In this document: positions 35,924-47,050 of the stretch, piece after piece
Layout: every line of letters starts with the position of its first letter
Numbering within the stretch: the stretch's first letter is position 1
DNA from: Aselliscus stoliczkanus
Lineage: Eukaryota; Chordata; Mammalia; Chiroptera; Hipposideridae
Assembly (NCBI GenBank): GCA_033961575.1
Contig: CM066741.1
Coordinates: 1,493,715-1,557,714 of the forward strand
Direction: 5' to 3'
DNA length: 64,000 nucleotides
Position numbers and translations under genes: made by a program
The notes under the pieces: model-generated
What the model was told of the DNA's origin: nothing
The model's input: the letters and a program-made list of their open reading frames with translations, nothing else
The model's database searches: none

Positions 35924-36355
35924 CTCTTCATATTATCTTTTTTTTTTTAAAGATTTTTTTATTGGGGAACCGGGGAAGGGGAACAGACAAGTTGCTGTCC
36001 TTTTGTTCTTCAGTCTAGTTGCAGAGGACGTTGCTTCACTGGCCCATGTTGGTATCATCATTTCGCTCTTCCCGGGTGAGGCAGATCGGTCGCCGGCCTC
36101 TGGACGGCCACTCAAAGAAGCTATTGGCAGCTCACGCTGGCTGCCGGCCACTCACTGTAGCCTATGGCAGCCCACTGCAGCAGGGGCTGCAGCCTACACC
36201 GTCGCCGGGGCTCGCAGCCCAGCTCCAGGTGGAGCTGTTGTTAGCTGTGGAGGGCAGTGTCACTGGCCCTCATATGTGGGAACCGAACCGGGGCCGCTGG
36301 TGTCCCAAGCCAGCTCTTAACCAACGCACCAGACAGCCGGCCCTCTTCATATTAT
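35924..36355 (-). mobile_element. SINE-C, full-length, with target-site duplication
   Basis: CTCTTCATATTAT repeats at 35924-35936 and 36343-36355. Reading leftward from 36342: a SINE-A-like head, CTCCACAGCTAACAACAGC junction, tandem GTGAGTGGCCGGCAGC units, then CCCAATAAAAAAATCTTT and an A-tail. Confidence 0.94.
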
Positions 36356-37384
36356 TCTAACATCAGTAAAACCACAATGTTATGGCACGTTTACTCATTA
36401 ATTCCAGGTCAAACGACATGCTTGAAAGGCAAAGATGAATGTGACTCTCTCACCCTGAAGTCTCTGGGAGGCAATTAGTTTAGACAGAGTGACCTGTGGC
36501 ATAGTAACGTCCTTTTTGCCAACCAGGTAGCAAAGACTGGAAAACAAACAAAAGATACAAGCTGTGCTTGTTAGGATGTGATGAAGGGGCATCATGCAGA
36601 TTCCTGATGTCAGGTGCGTTGAAATAGTTTGGCTAAATTAATGCTGTGTTGTTACCTCCAACCCACCTCTATTGTCTGCCCTGGGCTCTCTCTGGGATGT
36701 GTGTCTGGCCTTGGAGGTGGGTGCAGGTAGATGGGGATAAACTTCCTCCTCACCTCCCACCTCTTGAGGAATTACACCCCCAAATCAGCTGCCAACAGAA
36801 GCGCCTTGCAAACCTTGGTCCTCAGAGGCTAGTTGAGAACCGAAATATCGTCAGCCTCTCCGTTTGCCTTGCGTTTCCTGTTCATCCTTACGTGACCATG
36901 ACTTTGGGTAGCTGGAGGGGCATCCTGCAAACCGCTAACAGGGCATTGCTCCCACTCTTGTATTTCCACGCGTGCAGACCACACCCCCTACACAGCTACT
37001 GGATCAGGTCACCTGTCACCGCACACGCACGCCAGTCCCACACTGTCAGCTCTCACCCTGCCGAATGCCCCCTCCGAGGCCAACAGCCCCTGGCTGACAT
37101 CCGTCCCCCTTCTATTGCCAGGGCTACTGGTCCCTTCTTCCATCCCCATGATGTAGCGATTTTAATTTGTTTCCTCCCTTCAAAATTTCGAATGGCATCA
37201 GTGCTCTATGAAGTATCAAGGTGTCAGTCCTTCCTTCACTCAACTCGTCCTGGTCCCCAGAGACAACCAGTATGTGCTGGTCCTTCTTCCGGAATGACCT
37301 TTTTCAAACCGCACTTTGGACTAATGGGGTCTTAGGACAAATGTGCATCATGGATAGCCAACGGGGATGAAAGGACTCAGTGCT
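36356..37384. other. Intergenic, no gene seen
   Basis: The 229-codon frame at 36646-37335 has no known domain and lies in unremarkable sequence. Not called. Confidence 0.5.
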
Positions 37385-37500
37385 GTTTCTTACTCACTTT
37401 GCAGCCTTTGCACATGACCCCGCTCTCTGCATGCGGCTCCTGCTGGACTGCCGCCCCCCGCATTCCCTCTGAGGCCTTCCCTCACCTGCCTCTCCCGGAA
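37385..37500 (+). repeat. L2-like fragment
   Basis: CAGCCTTTGCACATGACC..CCTCTGAGGCCTTCCCTCACC matches the conserved L2 3' region. Confidence 0.5.
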
Positions 37501-38439
37501 AGGCTGATGACCACTGTTCTCCTCTCTCTCAGATGATGGGGCGCAGAGCAGAGCCCCCTTCTCCAGACTGGCAAACCCAGCCTGCTACAGAAATATGTGC
37601 CGTGCTGGAGCCGAGCGGGGAGCCACGTGCGAGTGGAAGCCCCGCTTTGGGCGTAGGGGCACATCCAGCTGGTTCCATCTGGGAAGACCACGCAGATGAC
37701 GACGTGCCTACCGCTGCCGTTCCCACGGCTGGCATCCTGGTCTGCTGAAGAGGAGCCCAGACGCTGTGGCAGAAATAACACCTTCCACTCCGGTCGCCAC
37801 CATTACCGACACCCACTCGCATCCGTTGATGGGCGCGGGGCTGTAACAGGTGAAGAAGGAGGGGGACCTGTGCTGCTGCGCCCCCACAGCAGGCTTGAGC
37901 CCTTTCCCTGGAAGGGTGACGCACACGTGCCCCAGAATTGTTCTGACAATGTTGGATGGGGGTGGAGTATATAACACACCTAGAAACACACACAAAACGT
38001 CAGTGGGCCGCCTAGGAAATTGCTGCAAACACCCCGGTATGGAACCACCGCCCAGAACAAGAAACAGTTACGCTGCATCCCTGAGCGTGCCTGATGCTGC
38101 CTGTTGTTGAACTGGGGGTAGATTCAGAAGGCTGTGTTGTGAGTGTTTCCCTATAGGGGCAAGCACCGTGGAACGGTGGCTATGTGGCCCGTGATCCTGC
38201 AAATTGGGGCGTAATGTGCTTGGCCACGGGCTCCCATCGCCACAAAAGGGTCTCCCGCTGTGATTTTATTAACGTTGCAACCCACAGCCCCGCATTTTAG
38301 ACACCTGGCGTGTTGGGCCCACCTTGCAGCCCCGTGGGGAGGCTGTAACGCAGTCAGGCTTGCTAGTCCGAGATGCTCCCACTGGAGGGCGTCCCTAGGC
38401 CTCCGGGCGCGGTCTGATGGACGGGGCGGTGTTCCCCAT
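37501..38439. other. Intergenic, no gene seen
   Basis: GC-rich unique sequence with overlapping frames on both strands. None is recognisable. Confidence 0.5.
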
Positions 38440-38610
38440 CGGGGTCAGCGGGCCAAGCCTGCCTGCCACCGTGTCAATAAAGTTTTATTGGAACACAGCC
38501 AGGCCCGCTGCTTTACTTTCTGCCTAGGGCAGCTTTTACAGCACAGGGGCAGGGCTGAGCAGTTGTGGCGGAGAGCGCTTAGCTTCCTCTCTGCTCCTTT
38601 ACAAACAAAG
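38440..38610 (-). mobile_element. hAT-type non-autonomous DNA transposon fragment
   Basis: TCAATAAAGTTTTATTGGAAC..ACAGCCAGGCCCGCTGCTTTAC..GTTGTGGCGGAGAG matches a common mammalian hAT MITE internal region. Family name not certain; orientation tentative. Confidence 0.6.
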
Positions 38611-38689
38611 CCTGCTGCCCCCTGTTCTAGACCCTCCTCCAGAATCTCCCGGTGGCACTGACCCATCTGAGAAGGGGCTTCATCCAGGG

Positions 38690-38880
38690 GGCAGCGCCAC
38701 CATCACTCTATGCGGCAGGTACCAGCATCGTCATGCCCGCTTTACAGATGAGGAAACTGAGGCACAGTGGGGTGAAGCAAAGGTCCCAGAGTCGCATAGC
38801 CAGTAACTGTCAGGACTAAGATTTGAACCCAGGTAGCCTGGTTCTAGAATGTGCATGTTTAACCACCATCCACAATGCCT
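38690..38880 (+). repeat. MIR-like SINE
   Basis: CCGCTTTACAGATGAGGAAAC, TGAGGCACAGTGGGG and GATTTGAACCCAGGTAGCC: a well-kept MIR core. Confidence 0.88.
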
Positions 38881-39334
38881 TCTAAAAGTTCTCAGAAAGG
38901 GAAAAACAGCAGCAACAACAAAAACGCCCCATACGAAGATTCACACTCTTCAATAGCAACCTAGGAAGCTAGGAAGAAAGCAGTTCCTATTTGTTAAAAA
39001 CAAATGAAAACTTATTTTCAACCTAAACCTCTAGACTCTGATATCATACAATCAAGTGTAAGGGCAGAATAAAGACGTTATCGGTCATGTAAGCTCAACA
39101 AACATGTTTCACCAACGTACTCTTTCTTGGGTGGCTACTAGACAGAGTGCTTTACCAAAATGAGAAATTAAAACTCTGAAGTGGGAAACAGAGGTCCAGG
39201 AAAAAGGAAAGAGGCTCCCTGGGCTGAGGGCCGAAGGGGCCCCCCAGTGTGCGCCGCAGGCCGAGCGGAGGCTGCCTGGACCAAAGCGAGAAGACAAGGA
39301 ACCTCCCTGTGGGAGCCGGTCTCTACCAGCTGTC
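38881..39334. other. Intergenic, no gene seen
   Basis: No recognised exon or repeat. Confidence 0.5.
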
Positions 39335-39750
39335 GCTGGGTCATGAATTACCCCACGAGTCAGCAGCTTACAACGGTGAACATTTATCATCCTAGTTTCT
39401 CAGGTTCAACACTCAGCGAGATGCGTCTGGGTCAGGGCCTCCCATGAGATTGTCACCAAGTCGAGGCTGCGGTCATCTGACAGCTTGACAGGCGTGCCAG
39501 AGCCCTCCGTTACAGGCCCACGCGGGCCTCTCTGTGGGGCCCCTCAGCACATGGCACCCGCTTCCCCCGGAGCCAATGATCAGAGAGGTGACAGAGACCA
39601 GGACAGGAGCCACCATGCCTCCTCTGTTCTAATCTTGGAGCTAACATATCGTCCTTGGTGCAGCATTCTATCGGTCACCAGGGACTACTCTGATACCGTG
39701 TGGGACAGGACGTTATGTGACCATTATCACAACCCCACGAGATGAGTGCT
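39335..39750 (+). mobile_element. Unassigned interspersed repeat, related to 20145
   Basis: GCAGCTTACAACGGTGAACATTTATC..CTAGTTTCTCAGG..GTCAGGGCCTCCCATGAG..GCTGCGGTCATCTGACAGC keeps a familiar repeat order. Confidence 0.5.
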
Positions 39751-39763
39751 GTCATTGTTGTTT

Positions 39764-39909
39764 TAAAGAGAAGGGAGGCGGCCGAGTGGCGGCGCAGCGG
39801 TTAAGCGCTGGCTTGGGAAGCCAGCGGCCCCGATTCGGGTCCCACATAGGAGGGCCAGTGACACTGCCCTCAAAAATATAAAAAGTAAAAAAAAAATAAA
39901 GAGAAGGGA
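39764..39909 (+). mobile_element. SINE-A with target-site duplication
   Basis: TAAAGAGAAGGGA at 39764-39776 and 39897-39909 brackets a copy with box B GATTCGGGTCC. Confidence 0.95.
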
Positions 39910-40034
39910 AGCCACAGACAGATTCCACGCTTTGGCATGGCAGTGCCCAGGGCTCGGGTGCCACAAAGCGATGGGTGGAACCCTGCCCCAACCATTTTGA
40001 CGAGCCCCCCATCTTTGGACAGGGTTGTTAATCG

Positions 40035-40190
40035 GCCACACCCCTTGGTCTCCTCATCTGTGAAACGGAGGTCTTAATAGCTCCTATCTTGTGGGGTTGT
40101 TCTGAGACGTAGATGAGTGACGGCTTGGTTCAGGACATTGCCTGTCACATATCAATGGCTGTCTAAATGTTTGATAATAAACTCAGTAAA
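40035..40190 (+). repeat. MIR/L2-end fragment
   Basis: CTCCTCATCTGTGAAACGGAGG..TTGTGGGGTTGTTCTGAGACG..ATGGCTGTCTAAATG. Confidence 0.65.
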
Positions 40191-40784
40191 CATCCCCCAG
40201 GGACACAAAGCCAGGAAGTAGTAAAATGGGATTTGAACCCTCCCAGTCTGGGCTCCAGAATGGCCTTTCTTCACCACTCACTAGGAAATCCATCATGGTA
40301 AAATAAAAAATCATTTAAGGTGTAATCTAGATGGGACACGTCTCCCCCGTCCCCTGGGCTCCAGGCCCACCGCTCAGAAGTAACCGGTATTAACAGTTTC
40401 TTGGATGGTCTCCATCAAAGTAGTTACATGTATTTCTTGTAAGTCTTTAAATGGCCATTTTTAGAGCTTCAAAAAAATAATAACTCAGTGTCCAGACTCT
40501 CTGTGACGGGTGTGAGGGCTGTTATCTCGAGAATTCCACAATGTTTCCATCTGCACTGAGGAGTTTCTGTTCTCAGCTGTGGGACAGAACCCAGAGTGAC
40601 TCCAGGTTCCCAGAGAACCGCAGTCCATCTCTTCAACGTTATCATCGCCTCTAGCTCACGCCTAAGGCATGATGCTTAAAAATGTCAAAATTTCGGAGAT
40701 TGCACAAAAATGACACGTTAAAACTACCAATGCCTATTTTATATTGCTGACAGGTGTGGGTTAGGAACCCTGGAGGCCCAGGGC
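40191..40784. other. Intergenic, no gene seen
   Basis: A MIR-like piece at about 40200-40285 (GCCAGGAAGTAGTAAAATGGG..GATTTGAACCC) and otherwise unique DNA. Confidence 0.5.
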
Positions 40785-40787
40785 AGG

Positions 40788-40908
40788 TCCAGAGCATTTT
40801 TTTTTTAGGGCAGTGTCACTGGCCCTCATATGTGGGACCCGAACCGGGGCCGCTGGCTTCCCAAGCCAGTGCCCAACCACCGCGCCCCTCGGCCGGCCCA
40901 GAGCATAT
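40788..40908 (-). mobile_element. SINE-A with target-site duplication
   Basis: CCAGAGCAT precedes the T-run and recurs after the GGCCGGCCC end. The body is full length. Confidence 0.93.
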
Positions 40909-41657
40909 TTTCAATGCACTGGACTCACCCACCATGAACAAACTATTTCTAGGCAACTTCTTCCCAGGGAGGATGGGAATGAAGGCGCAAACTTTGGAAA
41001 TTATTGGGAAATAATTTTTTTTTCTAGAATTGGCCCAGTATCCAATAGGAATTGTGTTCAACTACTAGGAACAGAGGTCCATGTAGTGGATGCAACCATT
41101 TGGGGTGTATTGCCTGGTGTGACAAAGCTGTGTGGGATTCAGGCTCCTCCTCATATTCTTAGCGTTTAACTAAAACCTCAAGGTCAAGGTTATTCTTGGT
41201 CACATCATGCTCACAGAGCTCACGTCCTGAGAAGGCAGATGAGACAGAGCAAGAGACAGCTAAGGCAGTCCTCTTCAAAGAGCACGAGGGCCTGCTCACA
41301 TGTCATCGGCCATCCTTCGCTAGAAAGGAGACTACGAAATGGTGACCTTTAGCTGGGCACTTGGCCATTCCGAATAAAATCAGCCTTCTAGCATTAAAGA
41401 AAGGGGGCATGGATGGGCTGTGCGAGGCTAGCAGTCTCTGGGCGCCCTCTCCAAGAAGAGGTGTTATGTTGCTCAGTGGGCACAACCTCTTCATTTTCCC
41501 TGAATATATTGCTCCCCTAGGCCCGCCCAGCTCTATAAATGGCACCATCCCCTACCAGATGCGCAAGCTCACAACCTAGGAGCGCTCTTTGATTCTTCTA
41601 CATCTAACCTCCATGTCACCATCCTAGTCCACGCCACCCCTCTGCCTACCTGGTCTT
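40909..41657. other. Intergenic, no gene seen
   Basis: Unique-looking sequence with no recognised exon or repeat. Confidence 0.5.
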
Positions 41658-41826
41658 CCTGCTTCTACTTTTTGGTTTGTTTGTTTGTTTGTTTGTTTGT
41701 TTGTTTGTTTGTTTTGAGGGCAGTGTCACTGGCCCTCACATGTGGGACCCGAACCGGGGCCGCTGGCGTCCCAAGCCAGCGCTTAACCACCGCGCCACTC
41801 GGCCGTCGCCCCTGCTTCTACTTTTT
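41658..41826 (-). mobile_element. SINE-A with (GTTT)n tail and 16-bp target-site duplication
   Basis: CCTGCTTCTACTTTTT repeats exactly at 41658-41673 and 41811-41826. The tail has become about ten GTTT units, i.e. an A-tail turned (AAAC)n microsatellite. Confidence 0.96.
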
Positions 41827-41939
41827 AAAAAACATTTTAATAGCCGGTCTTTGGGATCCCCCAGACCTGTTGAATCATAATCGCTGGAGAAGAGACCTGG
41901 GAAGCTGCACTTGGAACAAGTCCTTGAGGAATTCTATTA

Positions 41940-42475
41940 TTATTATTATTAATTATTATTAAACACGTATCACACAAAATATACCATGTTAACCGTTTTA
42001 AAGTAAACAATTCAGTGGCATTATATGCAGTCACAATGCTATGCAGCCGTCACCACGGTCTAGTTTCAGAAGTTTCTCTTGCTCCCCGATGAAACCTCAC
42101 TCCCATGAAGCCGTCAGAAACCCACCCCCTGCCCCCAGCCGCCAATCCGCTTCCTGTTTCTATGGATTTGCCTCTCCTGGACGGCGCCTATGAATGGAAT
42201 GGTCCCATGCGTGGCCTTAACTGTACACCTTCTCTCGCTTAGCCGAGTGCTTTCAAGGTCCCTCCCGGTGGCAGCGTGTATCGGCACGCACTCCTTTTCA
42301 TGGCTAAATGATACTGCACAGCATGTTCTTTTACGCATCTGGGTTGCTCCCGCCTTTTGGCTGCTGCGAACATCCGAGCACAGGTTGTTGTTTGAACACC
42401 TGATTTCCGTTCTTTGCGGTTCAGACGTGGGAGTGGAACTGCTGGGTCACACGGCAATTCCATGTTTCAGTGACT
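41940..42475 (-). mobile_element. L1M 3' region, reverse
   Basis: CCGTTTTAAAGTAAACAATTCAG..CCTGTTTCTATGGATTTGCC..TGGCTAAATGATACTGCAC..GGAGTGGAACTGCTGGGTC. Confidence 0.78.
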
Positions 42476-42479
42476 GAGG

Positions 42480-43090
42480 ACCTGCCAATCTTTGCTTGCA
42501 TTCTGGCCCCTATGTGCTCTCCACATGGCACCTCAAATAACTTCTTACAAATTTAACACAGATTATGTTACAACCCCTTAAAGCTTCCCAATGCCTTCCC
42601 ATTTCTCTTAGAAGAAAATCCAAACTCATTCTACTGGCCTCTACAATACGGCCCGTCTCTTTCCCAGGTATGCCTCTGAACTCTCTCCTCGTTTGCTGAA
42701 TTCTTTCTGTTCCCACCTCAGGACCTTTGCACTTGCTTTCCCTCTGGCTGACATGTTCTCAGCCTTTAGGCCCCACCTCAAGCATCGCATCCTTAACAAG
42801 GCCTTCGCTGAGCACTTTATCTTAAAGAGCCCCACCCACCCTTAACCCTGGCCTGTCAAGTCTCACCCTGCTTTATTTCTTTACAGCACATATCTTTACT
42901 TGATCTTATCTTTTTTATGTACTTATTGGTTTTGTCATCTGCCCCCCTCTCTAAAATATGAGCTCCTCGGCCGTGAGATTGTTTGTGTGTCTAATCTCTG
43001 TAACACTTGCTTTTAGCTCAGGGCCTGGCAGCTCAGAGAGCTAATGAATATGAATAATTAAGGAACCATTCGCTCAAAACTGACTCTGAA
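42480..43090 (+). repeat. L2 LINE 3' region
   Basis: CCCTTAAAGCTTCCCAATGCC..CCTCAGGACCTTTGCACTTGC..CTTAACAAGGCCTTCGCTGAG..CTCAGGGCCTGGCAGC: collinear with L2 over about 600 bp. Confidence 0.85.
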
Positions 43091-43329
43091 AATATTGCTC
43101 AGAGTCAGGAAAGGGGTCGGTAGGGGTTTCAGAGGGTGATCTGAGTGTTAAATGAGTCTGTGAATCACCTGTGTGCTAGGGAGTGACAGGCAGACCTCGT
43201 AAGCATCCAATGAGGAGGCACAGTGTAATTATGAGACTCCATATATAAAATTGGAGGGCAGTCAGGAAGGGTGTTGCTGTACTAAAGGGAACACGTATGT
43301 GCTTGGAAACCAGCCATCTCTCTGCAGAC

Positions 43330-43500
43330 ACGAGGGCTCGGGGACAGGGCCATGGATCTCACCGCGAGCTGCATGACCTTGAGAATGTGACTTCACCACT
43401 GTAATGCGGGGTTAATAAAAATATCTAACTCATAGGTTTGCTGTAAGGATGAAGTGAGGCGATGCCTGTGGAGGGCCTAGCTCATACCACAGTTATGCCT
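43330..43500 (+). repeat. MIR/L2-end-like fragment
   Basis: TGCATGACCTTGAGAATGTG..GGGGTTAATAAAAATATC..GGTTTGCTGTAAGGATGAAG. Confidence 0.65.
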
Positions 43501-43859
43501 CTATAGTTACAACTTAGATGCAGACACTCAGGCAGAGCAAGGGTGCAGAGGTTTACAGGGAGTAATGCCTGGGAAGACAAGATGGTGAGGAAGCAAGACT
43601 GGACAGAGAGACCCTCAGAGACCCTCAGGTTCAGCCAACTACACGGGGAACCCTGGAGCAACGCTTCCCAGTAAAGGGGTCCCACGAATGAGCCCATTGG
43701 GCCAACCCTCGCACCTTGTTCAGTCCTCACCGGGGCTGCCTGAGTGGCCTCAGCGTGAGAGCTGGGCCCACCGAGCCCCGGCCTTAGAGCTGAGGGTCAC
43801 TTCCTTCAGGAAAGAGGCCCCACCCACACTGTGACACAGGCTACCGACTCCTGTTTTTC
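43501..43859. other. Intergenic, no gene seen
   Basis: No recognised exon or repeat. Confidence 0.5.
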
Positions 43860-44040
43860 ATTTTGTTTTAAATACTTGTTTTGTTTTTCTAGTTCAGCCA
43901 TCTTGCCACCTGTTGGCAGCTCAGCAGGAGCTCAGCTCGGGCTGGGCATCGAACTGCTGTTGCTCAGAGCTCAGCTTGCACTCTTGAGCGAGCTCTTAAC
44001 CCACTGAACCACTCCGCCGGCCCTTTTATTTTGTTTTAAA
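43860..44040 (-). mobile_element. SINE-B monomer with target-site duplication
   Basis: ATTTTGTTTTAAATA precedes GCCATCTTGCCACCTGTTGG and recurs after GCCGGCCCTTTT. Confidence 0.9.
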
Positions 44041-44380
44041 TAACACCTCACTGAACAAGCTGGTAGGTAGGTCTTTTTGCACCCCCATAATTATTTTCTT
44101 TGGATAAAGTCCTAGAAATGAGAGTTCTGGGTCCAAGAGTTATGGCCACATTTAAGGCTTTTGATATAGAAAACCAGACAGATTCTCAGAAGAATGATGG
44201 TTTGCCTTAGCATTTAATCAGCGGTCAACATTTTTATGTGCTTTTGGACATTTCTATTTCTTTTTTAAAATGTCTTGCTCATATCTTTGCCTCTATTATA
44301 TTCATCTTTTTCTTTCACGGGTTTGAAAGAGCTATTTATATGTGAAAGCTGTTAACCCCTCCTCTAGTATCCATAATGCA
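44041..44380 (-). mobile_element. Old L1-like remnant, reverse
   Basis: CTTTGGATAAAGTCCTAGAAATG..GGTCCAAGAGTTATGG..TTTTAAAATGTCTTGCTC. Confidence 0.5.
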
Positions 44381-44382
44381 AC

Positions 44383-44542
44383 TACAGTAATACCTTGGTT
44401 TGAGAGCATAATTTGTTCAGAAAACAAACTACTCGTATTGCAAGACATCGTTCATTTACCACATTAAAATGTATTAGAAATGTTTGCTCATCTTGTGGAA
44501 CACTTGCAAACCAAGTTACTTGCAATCTAAGGTTTTACTGTA
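44383..44542. mobile_element. DNA-transposon MITE with terminal inverted repeats
   Basis: It opens TACAGTAATACCTTGGTTTG and closes AATCTAAGGTTTTACTGTA, whose reverse complement is TACAGTAAAACCTTAGATT. TA ends fit a Tc1/mariner/pogo element. 160 bp, no coding capacity. Confidence 0.8.
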
Positions 44543-44727
44543 ATTCTCTAGTTTTCCTTTGTCATTAAATGTTTTAGGGTTGTTTTGGATGTACAGATTT
44601 TTTAAAAAATTTTTTATATGGTTAACACTATTAATATTTTCCTTGATGATTTTCTTAGAAAAGACCTGGGCACCTCAAGATTACATTAATATTCACTTAC
44701 ATCATTTTTCTAAACCATTTGTTTTAG

Positions 44728-45741
44728 CCGTCCCCCCTTATCCATGGGGGGATACGTTCCAAGGCCCCCAGTGGAGGCCTGACACCACGGATAATCCTGA
44801 GCCCTATAGGTACTATGTTTCTTCCTAAACATACCTGTGATAAAGTTTAATTTCTAAATTAGGCACAGGAAAGATTAAGAACAATAACTCATACTAAAAC
44901 AGAAAATTGTACACTACTCTGTAGTAAGAGTTATGTGACCGGGCTCTCTCTCTCAAAGTGTCACATTGGACGTACTCACCCTTTTTCTTGTGATGATGAT
45001 GAGGAAACGCCACACCCGTGCCTGGACTTGCGTCAGTGTCCCTCTCTGGCTGGGTGTCACTCACTCCAGGGGACCCTTGCTGACGTCCTCGTGCGGGCCC
45101 AAGGCTTTCTGACGAAACACGTTGCTGTGGGTCGGAGCATGTTTTCCCTTCGTGTCTCCCACCCACAAATCAATGCCTGTCCCGTCCTCACTCAGCACTT
45201 CTCACCCTGTGGCCGTAACTCGGGCAGTTCCAGGAGCGACAGCAAAACTAACCCGAATTTCCTTTTCCTTCTTCACAATTTCACGGCTAGAAGATTCCTT
45301 CTTACCGTGGAGCTGAGTGACCTGAGCATGCGATGTATTTCTTTCCTTATTAAGTCCAGAACTTTCAGCTTGTCACTTAAGGGAAGCACTTTCCGGCTGC
45401 TCGTTGGCATATGAGAACCGCCAGCCTCGCTACTCTCGTATTCGGGGGACACAATTAAGTAAAATAGGGGTGACTTGAACACAAGCACTGGGATACCTGA
45501 ACCATGGATCTCACAGGCGAGGCGGCCGCTGGATGACTAGTTAGCAGGAAGTGGACTTGGCGTGGAGACGAGACTCACGTGGAGAGGCGCGTCATGGCGA
45601 GACATCGTGGGATTTCATCTCGCTGCGCAATGTAAAGCTTATGAAGGGTTTATTTCTGGAATTTCCCATTTAATCTTTTCAGTGACCGTGGATCACTGAA
45701 ACCGTGGAAAGTGAAATTGCAGATAAGAGGGAACAACTGTA
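44728..45741 (-). mobile_element. Tigger (pogo-like) DNA transposon fossil
   Basis: Left: GCCGTCCCCCCTTATCCATGG..GGATACGTTCCAAGGCCCCC..GATAAAGTTTAATTTCTAAATTAGGCAC. Right: ATCACTGAAACCGTGG..GAACAACTGTA. Both ends match the Tigger/MER consensus I know. The interior encodes a broken transposase on the minus strand. Confidence 0.85.
45273..45488 (-). pseudogene. Tigger transposase N-terminal remnant
   Basis: The 71-codon minus frame contains PTSSRKVLPLSDKLKVLDLI, the start of the CENP-B/pogo-type helix-turn-helix DNA-binding domain. It degenerates soon afterwards, and neither the rest of the domain nor the DDE catalytic part is present. Confidence 0.75.
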
Positions 45742-46075
45742 TTTCATTTTATGATGTAATTTGAGGGTCTAATATAAATATATATTGTATGATACTATAT
45801 AAAGTGTGCATATTTATAGTATAAATGTGTATTTATACTATATATAAATACCTATAGCTGTACGTTCTTTTTTGTCCCATTGATATATCTGTAGCAATAT
45901 CCCAACTGGTCTAATTATTTTGGTTTCATGATAAATGTTAACTATTTATCATGTATATTAAACATATATTGAAACATATCACATATGTTAACTATTTAAC
46001 ATAACTACATTTCATTTATTTCGGTTTCGTGACTGACGTTCACTGATAAGGCAAGGCCCACCTACTAGTCCGGTT
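45742..46075. other. A+T-rich stretch with a perfect hairpin
   Basis: TATA/ATAT-rich DNA with no gene. It holds the inverted repeat at 45815-45842. Confidence 0.7.
45815..45842. repeat. Perfect inverted repeat, 12-bp arms, 4-bp loop
   Basis: TATAGTATAAAT, GTGT, ATTTATACTATA. Confidence 0.97.
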
Positions 46076-46190
46076 TTTTTTCTGTGTTTTTTTTTTGAGG
46101 GCAGTGTCACTGGCCCTCATATATGGGATCTGAACGTTCCAAGCCAGCGCTTAACCACCGCACCACTCGGCCGGCCCAACTAGTCCGTTT
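46068..46190 (-). mobile_element. SINE-A with small internal deletion
   Basis: T-run, GAGGGCAGTGTCACTGGCCC; TCTGAAC jumps to GTTCCAAGCC, losing part of the middle; it ends CGGCCGGCCC. CTAGTCCG flanks both sides. Confidence 0.92.
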
Positions 46191-46199
46191 TTTAAATGT

Positions 46200-46740
46200 C
46201 TGATTCCCCTCCCTGTAAGAAGCTTATGCATCCACAGCTGTGGCCACATGGAGCAAGTCACAGGTGGCTATTAGTTCGGTAATACTTCTCCCTCAAGAGA
46301 GGGCATCTAGATTCCCTCGTCTTACAGGCTCTGTGACTCTTTTATTTCAATATATTATGGCCGTTGTGCTGTGGTCCAGTTTCCAGGCCTTGTCATTTCC
46401 CTCTTCCTGTCTCTGCGACACCGTCTCCGGGGGCCCAGAGCTGCCACGGGCGCCATCCACAGCCTTCACACTGCCGTGCAGGAGAGCCCAGCCTCCAAGG
46501 AATCCCCGCCCACGTGCCACGCCTGCGAGGAACGTCAAGTCGGACCCTCCAGACCAGCCTGTCTCCCGCTGGGCACCCCAGAGGGACCCCAGTCAGCAGC
46601 ACATACGGAGGAACTGCCCCGTAGCGTCCTGCCCGCATCCCTGATCCATAAAATCATCGTAGAATTCAGTGGCGGTTGTTTCAAGCGACTATGTTTTAGG
46701 GTGATTTGCTACAGGACAGCATTAGAATGCCTGTGATAGG
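46200..46740 (+). mobile_element. MaLR/MLT1-type LTR remnant
   Basis: TGTTTCAAGCGACTATGTTTTAGGGTGATTTG..ACAGCATTAGAATGCC is the typical 3' part of MaLR LTRs. Upstream agreement is weak. No coding capacity. Confidence 0.5.
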
Positions 46741-47050
46741 CAGGCAGTGACTCCCTGTGGCAGGAGAGATGGTCCAACCCTGCTGAGCTCAGGCTGGACT
46801 GTGCCTTGCTTTGGCCAATGGTGTCCAGGCAGATAGGGCCCATGCCGGGTCCATGCAGAAACCCAGCCAGAGTTTCCTGCAGCTTGTTAGCTTTCCCTTT
46901 ACCCTGAGACGGCCGTGGCCCTGACGGGGGCTGCTCCTGTCACGTGGGGCAGCTGCCACTAATCCACGGCCAGCGACATTGATACAGTGAAAACAAGAAG
47001 TAAACGGGTGCTGTTTTAAGCCCCTGATTTAGGGGTTACCCATGACCCTA
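46741..47050 (+). mobile_element. Second MaLR/MLT1-type LTR remnant
   Basis: CTTTGGCCAATGGTGTCC..GAAAACAAGAAGTAAACG..TTTTAAGCCCCTGATTTAGGGG keeps the LTR 3' layout. Confidence 0.5.

Noticed and set aside
36646..37335. Frame of 229 codons on the plus strand
   Set aside because: The longest frame outside GC-rich DNA, but no family resemblance and no exon-like boundaries.
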